Translations under genes and position numbers: made by a program
The notes under the pieces: generated by a model
Seen by the model: the letters and a program-made list of their open reading frames with translations, nothing else
Database searches by the model: none
Told to the model about the DNA's origin: nothing
In this document: in pieces, positions 1-8,417 of the stretch
Layout: each line of letters begins with the position of its first letter
How positions within the stretch are numbered: the first letter of the stretch is position 1
Source: Massilia atriviolacea
GTDB taxonomy: Bacteria > Pseudomonadota > Gammaproteobacteria > Burkholderiales > Burkholderiaceae_D
DNA: 64,000 nucleotides
Reading direction: 5' to 3'
Assembly: GCF_003953935.1 (NCBI RefSeq)
Contig: NZ_RXLQ01000006.1
Span: forward strand, 124,001 to 188,000

Positions 1-542
1 TCCAGGCGGTCGAGTACCGCCCGGTGCAAGGTGACCGCATGCACGTTCGCTTTTGCGTCGATCCCCATTGCCTTGGCAAGTTCACGCATGGAGTTGGTAA
101 ATGACAGCGTGACGAATTCGCCGGGCAGCAGCGAGGCAAAGACATTGTAGAGTTTCAGGCGTGGGCGAGTCAGCAGCCTGGACTTGATGTGCGACTCGCA
201 TTCCTTGAACAGGCTGACCAGATAGGCGGTCCGCTCCGGACCCGGCGGTGGCAGCGGGCCTTCGCGCAGCTTCCACAGCAAGCCGATCAGCTTGTCATCT
301 GTATGAAGTACATCGACATTGATCGCTCCGCCCCGGCCGAAGCTGGAGATCGCCTGGCTGGACCATAATTTGCGCTGGAACGCCGCCGTCCTGAATTCCT
401 CGGCCGACGCGGCCGCAACCATGTTCAGATGCTGTTCCACGTCAACCACCCATTGCAGGTGTTTCGGGCTGCGCTTGCGATGATCCTCGGCTTGTTCGCA
501 ACTGTTTCGAAGAGCTTGGTCAGACGACAATATGGCGTTCAA
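1..542 (-). CDS. Unidentified protein, N-terminal part only (cut by window edge)
   Basis: Only the first ~180 codons are present; the frame stays open to the left edge. The first in-frame ATG is about 40 codons in, so the start is uncertain. I chose a TTG because an AGGA lies six bases before it; a second TTG four codons downstream and a GTG about 30 codons upstream are alternatives. The protein looks soluble, with no signal peptide or membrane segment. It contains stretches such as SSFGRGGAINVDVLHTDDK and LYNVFASLLPGEFVTLSF. Codon use is less GC-skewed than in the neighbours. I do not recognise the family and assign no function. Confidence 0.5.
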   Translation of the reverse strand, partial: MNAILSSDQALRNSCEQAEDHRKRSPKHLQWVVDVEQHLNMVAAASAEEFRTAAFQRKLWSSQAISSFGRGGAINVDVLHTDDKLIGLLWKLREGPLPPPGPERTAYLVSLFKECESHIKSRLLTRPRLKLYNVFASLLPGEFVTLSFTNSMRELAKAMGIDAKANVHAVTLHRAVLDRL

Positions 543-665
543 GGTGATTCCTGAAAAAGGTGGTGGGAGGCGGCCTTGGCGTTGGGGCGTGGACTGGACC
601 GAATCGGTTTGGCGCCACAGCGTGTCTTGCACGTCCGCTGGTATAAACGTTACTATCGCACACTA

Positions 666-680
666 TTTCCCCAGGGGAAA
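666..680. other. Perfect 15-base palindrome
   Basis: TTTCCCCAGGGGAAA, a 7-bp inverted repeat around one base, lies just beyond the stop codon of the glycosylase gene and upstream of the partial gene. It could be an operator or a weak hairpin. There is no convincing T-tract for a terminator. Confidence 0.3.
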
Positions 681-688
681 ACTAATTA

Positions 689-1339
689 TTACTCAACGCG
701 AGAAACAGTTACTCTTGCCAAAGGCGGCTGGTATTCGAGCATTGCGTCGATGCGCGCGCGCAGCTCCGGCACCAGCTCCCGCTCGAACCAGGGATTGCGC
801 TGCAGCCAGGGCGTATTGCGCGGCGACGGGTGGGGCAGGGGGAAATATTGTGGTGCGACCTCGCGCCACGCTTGCACGGTCTCGGTCAATGTCGCCTTGC
901 GGCGCGCGCCGAGAAAATGGCGCTGGGCGTGCGCGCCGACCAGCAGGGTCAGTTCGATATCGGGCAGCTTGGCCAGCAGGTGCTCCAGCCATAAGTCGGC
1001 GCATTCCGGGCGTGGCGGCAGGTCGCCGCCCTTGCCCCGGCCGGGGTAGCAGTAGCCCATCGGGATAATCGCGAACTGCGTAGCATCGTAGAACGTCTGC
1101 GCATCGACGCCGAGCCATTCGCGCAGGCGCTTGCCGCTGGCGTCGTCCCACGGTATGCCGGAAGCGTGCACACGCGTTCCCGGCGCCTGCCCGACGATCA
1201 GCACGCGCGCGCCTTCACCGACCTGCACGATGGGACGCGGACCTTTGGGCAGATGCGCTTCGCAGGCGCGGCACGCGCGCACGTCGGCCAGCAGGGTGTC
1301 GAGGTCGGGATAGTGCTTGAGGATGGCCGTATCGCTCAT
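689..1339 (-). CDS. Uracil-DNA glycosylase family protein (four-cysteine type)
   Basis: A 216-residue member of the uracil-DNA glycosylase superfamily, which removes uracil from DNA in base-excision repair. The first active-site motif is GQAPGTRVH (about residues 50-58), and a C-terminal LPHPSPRN (about 168-175) matches the family's HPS-type loop. Cysteines at C23-x2-C26 and C97-x15-C113 have the spacing of the 4Fe-4S cluster in family 4 enzymes, so an iron-sulfur form is likely. It is transcribed leftwards and apparently alone. Superfamily assignment is firm; activity on uracil specifically is inferred. Confidence 0.85.
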   Translation of the reverse strand: MSDTAILKHYPDLDTLLADVRACRACEAHLPKGPRPIVQVGEGARVLIVGQAPGTRVHASGIPWDDASGKRLREWLGVDAQTFYDATQFAIIPMGYCYPGRGKGGDLPPRPECADLWLEHLLAKLPDIELTLLVGAHAQRHFLGARRKATLTETVQAWREVAPQYFPLPHPSPRNTPWLQRNPWFERELVPELRARIDAMLEYQPPLARVTVSRVE

Positions 1340-1531
1340 CGGCGCACAGCGCTCGCTTGGGTGGGATGGATTTTGCTGTGCTTATCCACGAGTGCGCAAA
1401 AAGGATGGCTGGATGGGTAGTTTACGACATCTTAAGATAGCCCCGGCCTGGCGGCGCACGATAGGCGTGACGCAGGCTTCAGAAGCCGCGCCGGCGGATG
1501 CCCGCCGCAGCCGTGCGCTGATGCTTGTCCC

Positions 1532-1894
1532 TTACTTGCGCAGGCGCGCCAGTTCGCCCTTGAGCCAGGCGGCGCTGGCCACCGCCGGCGTGCCGGGGCA
1601 GCGGATCTGGTACGGATCGCCGCTCATGCTGCTGCTCGAGGCGCCGCGTTCGATGAAGCTTTCGGTGGTGGTTACCAGCTTTTTCTTTTCCAGATAATCG
1701 AACTTCTTCTGCAGGTGGGCGCGCGCCTGCCTGGCGTCGTGCCAGCTGCCATTGCGGTTGAACTGGCACTGCGACTTTTCGACGGCGTCGAGCAGGCGCG
1801 CAACTTCGGTACGGGTGGCCTCGGGCGCGGCGGCCGACGCGCTGCCGGCGCTCCAGCATACGGTGGCCAGTGCGGCGATCAGCAGTCTTTTCAT
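1532..1894 (-). CDS. Exported DUF5329-like protein
   Basis: A 120-residue protein starting MKRLLIAALA, with an N-terminal signal peptide ending near ASAAAP. The mature part carries two cysteines (in SQCQFNRNG and QIRCPGTP) that could form a disulfide, a Lys-rich helix (QKKFDYLEKKK) and a GDPY motif, matching my recollection of the DUF5329 family of periplasmic proteins of unknown function. It begins five bases after the stop codon of the upstream adenosyltransferase gene, so the two are probably co-transcribed. A longer in-frame extension exists, but the signal peptide fixes this start. Confidence 0.7.
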   Translation of the reverse strand: MKRLLIAALATVCWSAGSASAAAPEATRTEVARLLDAVEKSQCQFNRNGSWHDARQARAHLQKKFDYLEKKKLVTTTESFIERGASSSSMSGDPYQIRCPGTPAVASAAWLKGELARLRK

Positions 1895-1899
1895 GAAGA

Positions 1900-2454
1900 T
1901 TATCCTCGCTTGCGCTCGTGCTGCCACAGCACGTCGCTGCCGCCGGCAAAGCGGTTCAACACGCGCGAGAGCACGAACATCAGGTCCGACAGCCGGTTCA
2001 CGTACTGGCGCGGGTGGTCGTTGATGGTCTCGGTCTTGCCGAGAGTGACGATGCTGCGCTCGGCGCGCCGGCACACCGTGCGGCACACGTGCGCAATCGA
2101 GGCCGCGCGCGAGCCCGCAGGCAGGATGAAGTCCTTCAGCGGCGGCAGGCCGGCATTGTATTTCTCGAGCAGGTCGTCCAGCCGCGCCACATGCTCGTCG
2201 GTGATCAGGGTGTAGCCCGGAATGCATATCTCGCCGCCCAGGTCGAACAGGTCGTGCTGGATCGAGACCAGCTCTTCGCGCAGCTCGGCCGGCATGTCTT
2301 CGCACAGCAGCAGGCCGACGAAGGAATTGAGTTCGTCGACTTCGCCCAGGGTGTGCACGCGCACACTGTCTTTTTCGGTGCGGCTGCCGTCACCGAGGCC
2401 GGTGGTGCCGTTGTCGCCGGTGCGGGTGGCGATTTTGGAAAGTCGGTTGCCCAT
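1900..2454 (-). CDS. pduO: ATP:cob(I)alamin adenosyltransferase, PduO type
   Basis: A 184-residue cytoplasmic enzyme that transfers adenosyl from ATP to cob(I)alamin to make adenosylcobalamin. The nucleotide-binding signature TRTGDNGTTGLGDG lies at residues 10-23. The helical-bundle motifs of the PduO family follow, including CRRAERS and VNRLSDLMFVLSRVLNR near the C-terminus. Length is typical. It is divergent from the glycolate oxidase operon, with about 70 bases between them, and lies directly upstream of the DUF5329-like gene. No cobalamin-dependent enzyme or riboswitch is visible nearby. Confidence 0.92.
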   Translation of the reverse strand: MGNRLSKIATRTGDNGTTGLGDGSRTEKDSVRVHTLGEVDELNSFVGLLLCEDMPAELREELVSIQHDLFDLGGEICIPGYTLITDEHVARLDDLLEKYNAGLPPLKDFILPAGSRAASIAHVCRTVCRRAERSIVTLGKTETINDHPRQYVNRLSDLMFVLSRVLNRFAGGSDVLWQHERKRG

Positions 2455-2527
2455 GATTGTATTCCCGTAGCTGGATCAGAATCAGCCAGCATACGACAAA
2501 AGCGGCGTTTACGCATACAATCAAGGC

Positions 2528-4009
2528 ATGTCCGCCTCCCTTCCCATCGATCCCGAACGCCGCCGCCAGGTCGCCCAGGCGCTGCTGGCGGTGCTGCCGC
2601 AGCGCTGCGTGCTGTCCGATCCCGAAGACACGCGCCCCTACGAGTGCGACGGACTGGCCGCCTACCGCCAGCTACCGATGATCGTCACCCTGCCGGACGA
2701 CGAGGAGCAGGTGCTGGCGATCCTGAACGTCTGCCGCGAACTGAATGTGCCGATCGTCCCGCGCGGGGCCGGCACCGGCTTGTCGGGCGGCGCGTTGCCG
2801 ATCGCCGACGGCGTGGTGCTCTCGACCGCGCGCATGAACCGCATCGTGCGCATGGAACCCTACGCGCGCCTGGCGGTGGTGCAGCCGGGCGTGCGCAACC
2901 TGGCCATTTCGGACGCCGCCGCGCCGCATGGCTTGTACTACGCGCCCGATCCATCGTCCCAGATCGCCTGCACCATCGGCGGCAATGTGGCCGAAAACTC
3001 GGGCGGCGTGCATTGCCTCAAATACGGACTCACCGTGCATAACGTGCTGCGCGTGCGCGTGGCCACCATCGACGGCGACATCATCGAACTTGGCGGCGAA
3101 GCGCTCGACGCGCCGGGCCTGGACCTGCTGGCCGTGTTCATCGGCTCGGAGGGCATGCTGGGCGTCGTCACCGAAGTGACGGTCCGGCTGATCCCCAAGC
3201 CGGCCACCGCGCGCGTGATCATGGCCTCCTTCGACAGCGTGGTCACCGGCGGCGACGCGGTGGCCAGCGTGATCGCCGCCGGCATCATCCCGGCCGGCCT
3301 GGAAATGATGGACCAGACCTCCTCGCGCATGGTCGAACCGTTCGTGCGCGCCGGCTACGATACCGACGCGGCGGCGATCCTGCTGTGCGAGGCCGACGGC
3401 ACCCAGCTGGAGGTGGACGAGGAGATCGAGCGCATGACTGCGGTGCTGCAATCGGCCGGGGCCGGCGCGATTGCCGTCTCGCAGAGCGAGGCCGAACGCC
3501 TGCGCTTCTGGTCCGGCCGCAAGAACGCCTTTCCGGCGGCGGGCCGCATCTCGCCCGACTACTACTGCATGGACGGCACCATCCCGCGCAAGAACCTGGC
3601 GCAGGTGCTCACCGGAATCGCGCGGATGGAAGTGACCTACGGCCTGCGCTGCGCCAATGTGTTCCACGCCGGTGACGGCAACCTGCACCCCCTGATCCTG
3701 TTCGACGCCAACCAGCCCGGCGAATTCGACCGCGCCGAAGCCTTTGGCGCGGCCATCCTGGCGCTGTGCGTGGAAGTGGGCGGCACCATCACCGGCGAGC
3801 ATGGCGTGGGCAAGGAAAAGATCGATTCGATGTGCGTGCAGTTCACGCGCGCCGAACTCGATGCCTTCTTCGCCGTCAAGCGCGCCTTCGACGCGCCGCG
3901 GCTGCTCAATCCCGACAAGGCCATTCCCACGCTGAACCGCTGCGCCGAATTCGGCAAGATGCGCGTTTCCGGCGGCGTGCTGCCGTTCGCCGGCCTGCCG
4001 CGTTTCTGA
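2528..4009 (+). CDS. glcD: Glycolate oxidase subunit GlcD (FAD-linked)
   Basis: A 493-residue FAD-dependent catalytic subunit that oxidises glycolate to glyoxylate with GlcE and GlcF. The PCMH-type FAD-binding fold carries PRGAGTGLSGG (about residues 78-88) and the CTIGGNVAENSGG loop. The C-terminal cap domain has the family motif HAGDGNLHP and a late GEHGVGKEK. It is the first gene of a glcD-glcE-glcF operon, with only two bases before glcE. A lactate or other 2-hydroxyacid substrate cannot be excluded from sequence, but the three-subunit order is that of glycolate oxidase. Confidence 0.93.
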   Translation: MSASLPIDPERRRQVAQALLAVLPQRCVLSDPEDTRPYECDGLAAYRQLPMIVTLPDDEEQVLAILNVCRELNVPIVPRGAGTGLSGGALPIADGVVLSTARMNRIVRMEPYARLAVVQPGVRNLAISDAAAPHGLYYAPDPSSQIACTIGGNVAENSGGVHCLKYGLTVHNVLRVRVATIDGDIIELGGEALDAPGLDLLAVFIGSEGMLGVVTEVTVRLIPKPATARVIMASFDSVVTGGDAVASVIAAGIIPAGLEMMDQTSSRMVEPFVRAGYDTDAAAILLCEADGTQLEVDEEIERMTAVLQSAGAGAIAVSQSEAERLRFWSGRKNAFPAAGRISPDYYCMDGTIPRKNLAQVLTGIARMEVTYGLRCANVFHAGDGNLHPLILFDANQPGEFDRAEAFGAAILALCVEVGGTITGEHGVGKEKIDSMCVQFTRAELDAFFAVKRAFDAPRLLNPDKAIPTLNRCAEFGKMRVSGGVLPFAGLPRF

Positions 4010-4011
4010 TC

Positions 4012-5079
4012 ATGAAGGACACCGTGCAGCAGATCGACCATTTCAGGGACCAGGTGCTGGCGGCGGCAAGCGCCGGGCGCACCTTGCGCATTCGCGGCGG
4101 CGGCACCAAGGACTGGTACGGACAGCACATCGAGGGCGAGATCCTCGACACGCGCGCCTTCAGCGGGATCGTCGACTACGAGCCGACGGAACTGGTCATC
4201 ACGGCGCGCTGCGGCACGCCGCTGGCCGAGATCGAAGCGGCGCTGGCCGAGCGCAATCAGATGCTGGCCTTCGAGCCGCCGCACTTCGGCGAGGGCGCCA
4301 CCATCGGCGGCGTGGTTGCCAGCGGCCTGTCCGGCCCGCGCCGCGCCAGCAGCGGCGCGCTGCGCGACTTCGTGCTCGGCGCGGTCCTGATGGACGGCAA
4401 GGGCGAGGTGCTGACCTTCGGCGGCCAGGTCATGAAAAACGTGGCCGGCTACGACGTCTCGCGCCTGCTGGCCGGTTCCATGGGCACGCTGGGACTGATG
4501 CTGCAGCATTCCATCAAGGTGCTGCCGCGCGCGCTGTGCGAGACCACCCTGCGCTTTGCGATGGACGAAATCGAGGCCCTGCGCCGCCTGAACGAATGGG
4601 CCGGCCTGCCGCTGCCGGTATCGGCCAGTTGCTGGCACGCCGGCGTGCTGACCTTGCGCCTGTCGGGCGCGCAGGCGGCGGTAACTGCCGCCGCGCGCAC
4701 CCTGGGCGGCGAAGCGGCCGATGATGGCGCCGCCTTCTGGAGCGCGCTGCGCGAGCAGCGGCACGCCTTCTTCGACGGCGAGGGCAGCCTGTGGCGCCTG
4801 TCGGTGCCATCGGCCACCGGCGCCATCATCCTGCGCGGCGCGCAGCTGGTCGAGTGGGGCGGAGCGCAGCGCTGGCTCAAGGTCGATGCCGACGCCGCCA
4901 TGGCCCAGAACATCCGGCGCGCGGTGACGGCGGTGGGCGGGCACGCCACCTTGTTCCGTGGCGGCGACAAGGGCGTCGGCGTCTTCCAGCCGCTGGCGCC
5001 GGGCGTGGCCAGGATCCATCAACGCCTGAAGGCGGCCTTCGATCCGTCGCAGGTTTTCAATCCCGGACGGATGTACTGA
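4012..5079 (+). CDS. glcE: Glycolate oxidase subunit GlcE
   Basis: A 355-residue FAD-binding subunit of glycolate oxidase. It has the truncated PCMH fold typical of GlcE: RGGGTKDWYG near the N-terminus, then PPHFGEGATIGGVVASG and VMKNVAGYDVSRLLAGSMG. It ends FNPGRMY, as family members do. An open frame extends far upstream inside glcD, but the ATG two bases after the glcD stop matches the family length. The stop overlaps the glcF start codon (ATGA), indicating translational coupling. Confidence 0.92.
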   Translation: MKDTVQQIDHFRDQVLAAASAGRTLRIRGGGTKDWYGQHIEGEILDTRAFSGIVDYEPTELVITARCGTPLAEIEAALAERNQMLAFEPPHFGEGATIGGVVASGLSGPRRASSGALRDFVLGAVLMDGKGEVLTFGGQVMKNVAGYDVSRLLAGSMGTLGLMLQHSIKVLPRALCETTLRFAMDEIEALRRLNEWAGLPLPVSASCWHAGVLTLRLSGAQAAVTAAARTLGGEAADDGAAFWSALREQRHAFFDGEGSLWRLSVPSATGAIILRGAQLVEWGGAQRWLKVDADAAMAQNIRRAVTAVGGHATLFRGGDKGVGVFQPLAPGVARIHQRLKAAFDPSQVFNPGRMY

Positions 5080-6305
5080 TGCAAACCAATCTCGCCGATT
5101 TCATCAAGGGCACGCCGGAGGGCGACGAAGCCGAAGCGATCCTGCGCGCCTGCGTGCATTGCGGCTTCTGCACCGCCACCTGTCCCACCTATCAGTTGCT
5201 GGGCGACGAACTCGATGGCCCGCGCGGACGCATCTATCTGATCAAGCAGGTGCTCGAAGGTGCGCCGGTGACCGTCAAGACCCAGACCCATCTCGACCGC
5301 TGCCTGACCTGCCGCAATTGCGAGACGACTTGTCCGTCGGGCGTGCGCTACGGGCGGCTGGCCGATATCGGCCGCCGGGTGGTCGAGGAGCGCGTCCAGC
5401 GCCCGCTGGCCGAGCGCATCAAGCGCGCGGTGCTCAAGGAAGCGCTGCCGCGTACGTGGATATTCAGGCCGGCTTTCAGGGCGGGCCAGCTGTTCCGGCC
5501 ATTGCTGTCTCCGGCCCTGCAGGACAAGCTGCCAACAACGCGCCGTGCCGGGCATTGGCCGGCGCGCGAGCATGCGCGCAAGATGCTGGTGCTGCAAGGC
5601 TGCGTGCAAAGCACCATGGCGCCCGATATCAACGCCGCCACGGCGCGCGTGCTCGATGCCTTCGGCGTGCAATTGCTGGCCGCGCCCAAGGCTGGCTGCT
5701 GCGGCGCGCTGCGCTACCATTTGAACGACCAGGCGGGCGGCCTCGATGACATGCGCCGCAATGTCGACGCGTGGTGGCCGCTGGTGGAGAGCGGCCAGGT
5801 CGAGGCGATCGTCATGACCGCTTCCGGCTGCGGGGCCACGGTGAAGGAATACGGGCACCTGCTGGCACACGACAGCGCCTACGCCGCCAGGGCCGCGCGC
5901 ATTGCGATGCTGACGCGCGACCTGAGCGAAATCATGCCGCAGTTCGAGGCCGAACTGGGAGCGAAGCTGAAAGGGAAAGTGGCGAAGCGGGTGGCGTTTC
6001 ATCCGCCTTGCACCCTGCAGCACGGGCAGCAGATCCGGGGCAAGGTGGAAGGGGTCTTGCGTGCCGCCGGCGTCGATGTGACGCTGTGCGCCGACAGCCA
6101 TTTGTGCTGCGGTTCGGCCGGCACCTATTCGGTACTGCAACCGGCACTGGCAAAAGAACTAAGGGACCGCAAGCTGGCCAATTTGCAGGCCACCGGTCCC
6201 GAGATGATCGTGTCGGCCAATATCGGCTGCCAGACGCACCTGCAATCAGGTACGGACACGCGTGTCGCGCACTGGATCGAGTTGATCGACCAGGCGCTGG
6301 CCTGA
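5079..6305 (+). CDS. glcF: Glycolate oxidase iron-sulfur subunit GlcF
   Basis: A 408-residue electron-transfer subunit of glycolate oxidase. Two 4Fe-4S ferredoxin motifs lie at the N-terminus: CVHCGFCTATCP (C25, C28, C31, C35) and CLTCRNCETTCP. Two CCG-type domains follow, with GCCGALRYHL and, nearer the C-terminus, CCGSAGTYS. It passes electrons from the GlcD flavin towards the membrane quinone pool. The start codon overlaps the glcE stop by one base. The frame is open far upstream, but family length and coupling support this start. Confidence 0.93.
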   Translation: MQTNLADFIKGTPEGDEAEAILRACVHCGFCTATCPTYQLLGDELDGPRGRIYLIKQVLEGAPVTVKTQTHLDRCLTCRNCETTCPSGVRYGRLADIGRRVVEERVQRPLAERIKRAVLKEALPRTWIFRPAFRAGQLFRPLLSPALQDKLPTTRRAGHWPAREHARKMLVLQGCVQSTMAPDINAATARVLDAFGVQLLAAPKAGCCGALRYHLNDQAGGLDDMRRNVDAWWPLVESGQVEAIVMTASGCGATVKEYGHLLAHDSAYAARAARIAMLTRDLSEIMPQFEAELGAKLKGKVAKRVAFHPPCTLQHGQQIRGKVEGVLRAAGVDVTLCADSHLCCGSAGTYSVLQPALAKELRDRKLANLQATGPEMIVSANIGCQTHLQSGTDTRVAHWIELIDQALA

Positions 6306-6319
6306 CTTTTTCTTGATTC

Positions 6320-6541
6320 TTACGCGGCCAGGTTGGCTTTTTGCGCTGCGGTCAGGCGCTTGCCGGTGACGACGATGGTGGTCATATCGGCATTGGCTTC
6401 GCTGTCGGCCTTGACGGCGGCCGCCGGCGCGGTTTGTGCTGCGCTGCGGGCGCGTGGCGCTTCAGCCGAGGCCATGGCGGTGACAAAGGTCAGTGCCACT
6501 GCGGCGATGACGACGGCTTCCATGTTCTTCACGATGTTCAT
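6320..6541 (-). CDS. Small exported protein of unknown function
   Basis: A 73-residue protein beginning MNIVKNMEAVVIAA, with an AAAGGA ribosome site eight bases before the ATG. An N-terminal hydrophobic helix ends in a signal-peptidase-like ASAEAP site. An Ala-rich linker and a C-terminal TTIVVTGKRLTAAQK motif follow. Such small proteins ending in a VVVxGKRL-like motif recur in Oxalobacteraceae in my recollection, without known function. An upstream in-frame ATG would add 20 residues before the hydrophobic helix and is less likely. It converges with glcF. Confidence 0.6.
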   Translation of the reverse strand: MNIVKNMEAVVIAAVALTFVTAMASAEAPRARSAAQTAPAAAVKADSEANADMTTIVVTGKRLTAAQKANLAA

Positions 6542-6783
6542 ATCGATCCTTTTTCGGTGTGTTTTGATTTGGTATGTACGCATTATGCGGCATCGCAACA
6601 TATAACGCCAATTTCAAATTCGAATGGATGTCATTCACAAGGTGAATTGTGTAAACACTTTATTTGATGATGCTTATCTGTTTTCTGAATGAGCGGAACG
6701 CCCATCGTTCCCGCCCGATTGGCAGGACCGAGGGCGGGGCGGGGAAGAGAGGGGGGCTGCGGGATGCGAGGGGGAGGCAGTAC

Positions 6784-7269
6784 TTATTTCGCCAGCAGCT
6801 TCTCGATATCGGCCACCAGTTCTTCCGGCTTGGTCGCCGGCGCGTAGCGCTTGTACACGCTGCCGTCTTTCGCGATCAGGAACTTGGTGAAGTTCCACTT
6901 GATCCGCTCGGTGCCCAGCAATCCGGGCGCCGCTTTCTTCAGGTGCTGGAACAGCGGATGCGCGTTCTCGCCGTTGACGTCGACCTTGGCGAACAGCGCA
7001 AACGTGACCCCGAAGTTCTTCTCGCAGAAGGCGCCGATCTCGCTCTCGCTGCCCGGCTCCTGTCCGCCGAACTGATTGCACGGAAAACCCAGCACCGCCA
7101 CGCCCTTGTCGCGGAACTGCTGGTACACGACTTCAAGGCCCTTGTACTGCTTGGTGAAGCCGCACTCGCTGGCCGTGTTCACGACCAGCACAACCTGGCC
7201 CTTGTACATGGCCAGGTCCACCGGCGTACCCGAAATATCGGCCGCCTTGAAATCGAGCGCGCCCGTCAC
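6784..7269 (-). CDS. gpx: Glutathione peroxidase (thiol peroxidase)
   Basis: A 161-residue peroxidase that reduces hydrogen peroxide or lipid hydroperoxides. The catalytic set is complete: Cys36 in NTASECGFT, Gln70 in FPCNQFGGQEP, and Trp125-Asn126 in KWNFTKF. A cysteine rather than selenocysteine is used. Bacterial members often take electrons from thioredoxin. There is no signal peptide, so it is cytoplasmic. The start codon overlaps the pilU stop (ATGA), so it is probably translated from the pilus ATPase message, an unusual coupling. Confidence 0.93.
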   Translation of the reverse strand: MTGALDFKAADISGTPVDLAMYKGQVVLVVNTASECGFTKQYKGLEVVYQQFRDKGVAVLGFPCNQFGGQEPGSESEIGAFCEKNFGVTFALFAKVDVNGENAHPLFQHLKKAAPGLLGTERIKWNFTKFLIAKDGSVYKRYAPATKPEELVADIEKLLAK

Positions 7270-8402
7270 ACGATGCCCAGGTGCTCGGTACCGGCCGACA
7301 GGTCGCGGTTCTTCGCTTCCTTGCCGTTCAACTTGATGTTCAGGCGCAGGTCATTGACCGAGTCGGCGTTGCGCAGCGCGTCTTCGTAGGTGATCTTGTC
7401 GTCTTCGTGCAGGTCGAACAGCGCCTGGTCGAAGGTCTGCATGCCCAGTTCGCGCGACTTCTTCATGATCTCCTTGATCTCGTGCACATCGCCCTTGAAG
7501 ATCAGGTCCGAAATGAGCGGGGAGTTGAGCATGATCTCGATCGCCACGCAGCGGCCCTTCGATTCCTTCATCGGAATCAGGCGCTGCGATACCATGCCCT
7601 TCAGGTTCAGCGACAAGTCCATCAGCAGCTGCTGGCGGCGCTCTTCGGGGAAGAAGTTGATGATGCGGTCGAGCGCCTGGTTGGCGCTGTTGGCGTGCAG
7701 GGTGGCCATGCACAGGTGACCGGTTTCGGCGAAGGCGATCGCGTGTTCCATCGTTTCGCGGTCGCGGATCTCGCCGATCTGGATCACGTCCGGCGCCTGG
7801 CGCAGCGAGTTTTTCAGCGCCACTTCGAACGTTTCGGTGTCGACTCCCACTTCGCGCTGCGTGATCACGCAGTTCTTGTGCGGGTGGACGTATTCGACCG
7901 GGTCTTCGATGGTGATGATATGGCCGTAGCTGTTTTCGTTGCGGTGTCCGACCATCGCCGCCAGGGTCGTCGATTTACCCGAGCCGGTCGCGCCGACCAT
8001 GATCACCAGGCCGCGCTTGGTCATCACGATGTCTTTCAGGATCTCGGGCAGGCCCAGGTCTTCCAGGCGCGGAATGGCGGTGGTGATGGTCCGCAGGACC
8101 ATGCCCACGGAACTCATCTGGATGAAGGCCGAGACCCGGAACCGTCCCAGGTCGCCCGGGCTGATCGCGAAGTTCGCTTCCTTGGTCAGCTCGAAGCCGG
8201 CGGTCTGCTTGTCGTTCATGATCGCGCGCGCCAGGTCGGCGGTGTGCGCCGGCGTCAGCGGCTGGGACGACACCGGAGTGATCTTGCCATCGATCTTGAT
8301 CGCCGGCGGGAAGCCGGCCGTGATGAACAAGTCCGAGCCGTTTTTGCTGGTCATTAGACGCAGCAGATCGAACATGAATTTTGAAGCCTGGTCGCGTTCC
8401 AT
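7266..8402 (-). CDS. pilU: Type IV pilus retraction ATPase PilU
   Basis: A 378-residue hexameric secretion-type ATPase that assists PilT in retracting type IV pili at the inner membrane. Walker A is GATGSGKST (residues 137-145), followed by the Asp box (IITIEDPVEYVH), Walker B (IQIGEIRDRETMEHA) and His box (GHLCMATLHANSANQ). The C-terminal tail is longer than in PilT, as in PilU. It lies 15 bases downstream of pilT in the same operon and overlaps gpx. Confidence 0.92.
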   Translation of the reverse strand: MERDQASKFMFDLLRLMTSKNGSDLFITAGFPPAIKIDGKITPVSSQPLTPAHTADLARAIMNDKQTAGFELTKEANFAISPGDLGRFRVSAFIQMSSVGMVLRTITTAIPRLEDLGLPEILKDIVMTKRGLVIMVGATGSGKSTTLAAMVGHRNENSYGHIITIEDPVEYVHPHKNCVITQREVGVDTETFEVALKNSLRQAPDVIQIGEIRDRETMEHAIAFAETGHLCMATLHANSANQALDRIINFFPEERRQQLLMDLSLNLKGMVSQRLIPMKESKGRCVAIEIMLNSPLISDLIFKGDVHEIKEIMKKSRELGMQTFDQALFDLHEDDKITYEDALRNADSVNDLRLNIKLNGKEAKNRDLSAGTEHLGIV

Positions 8403-8417
8403 TAAATATCCTAAAAA

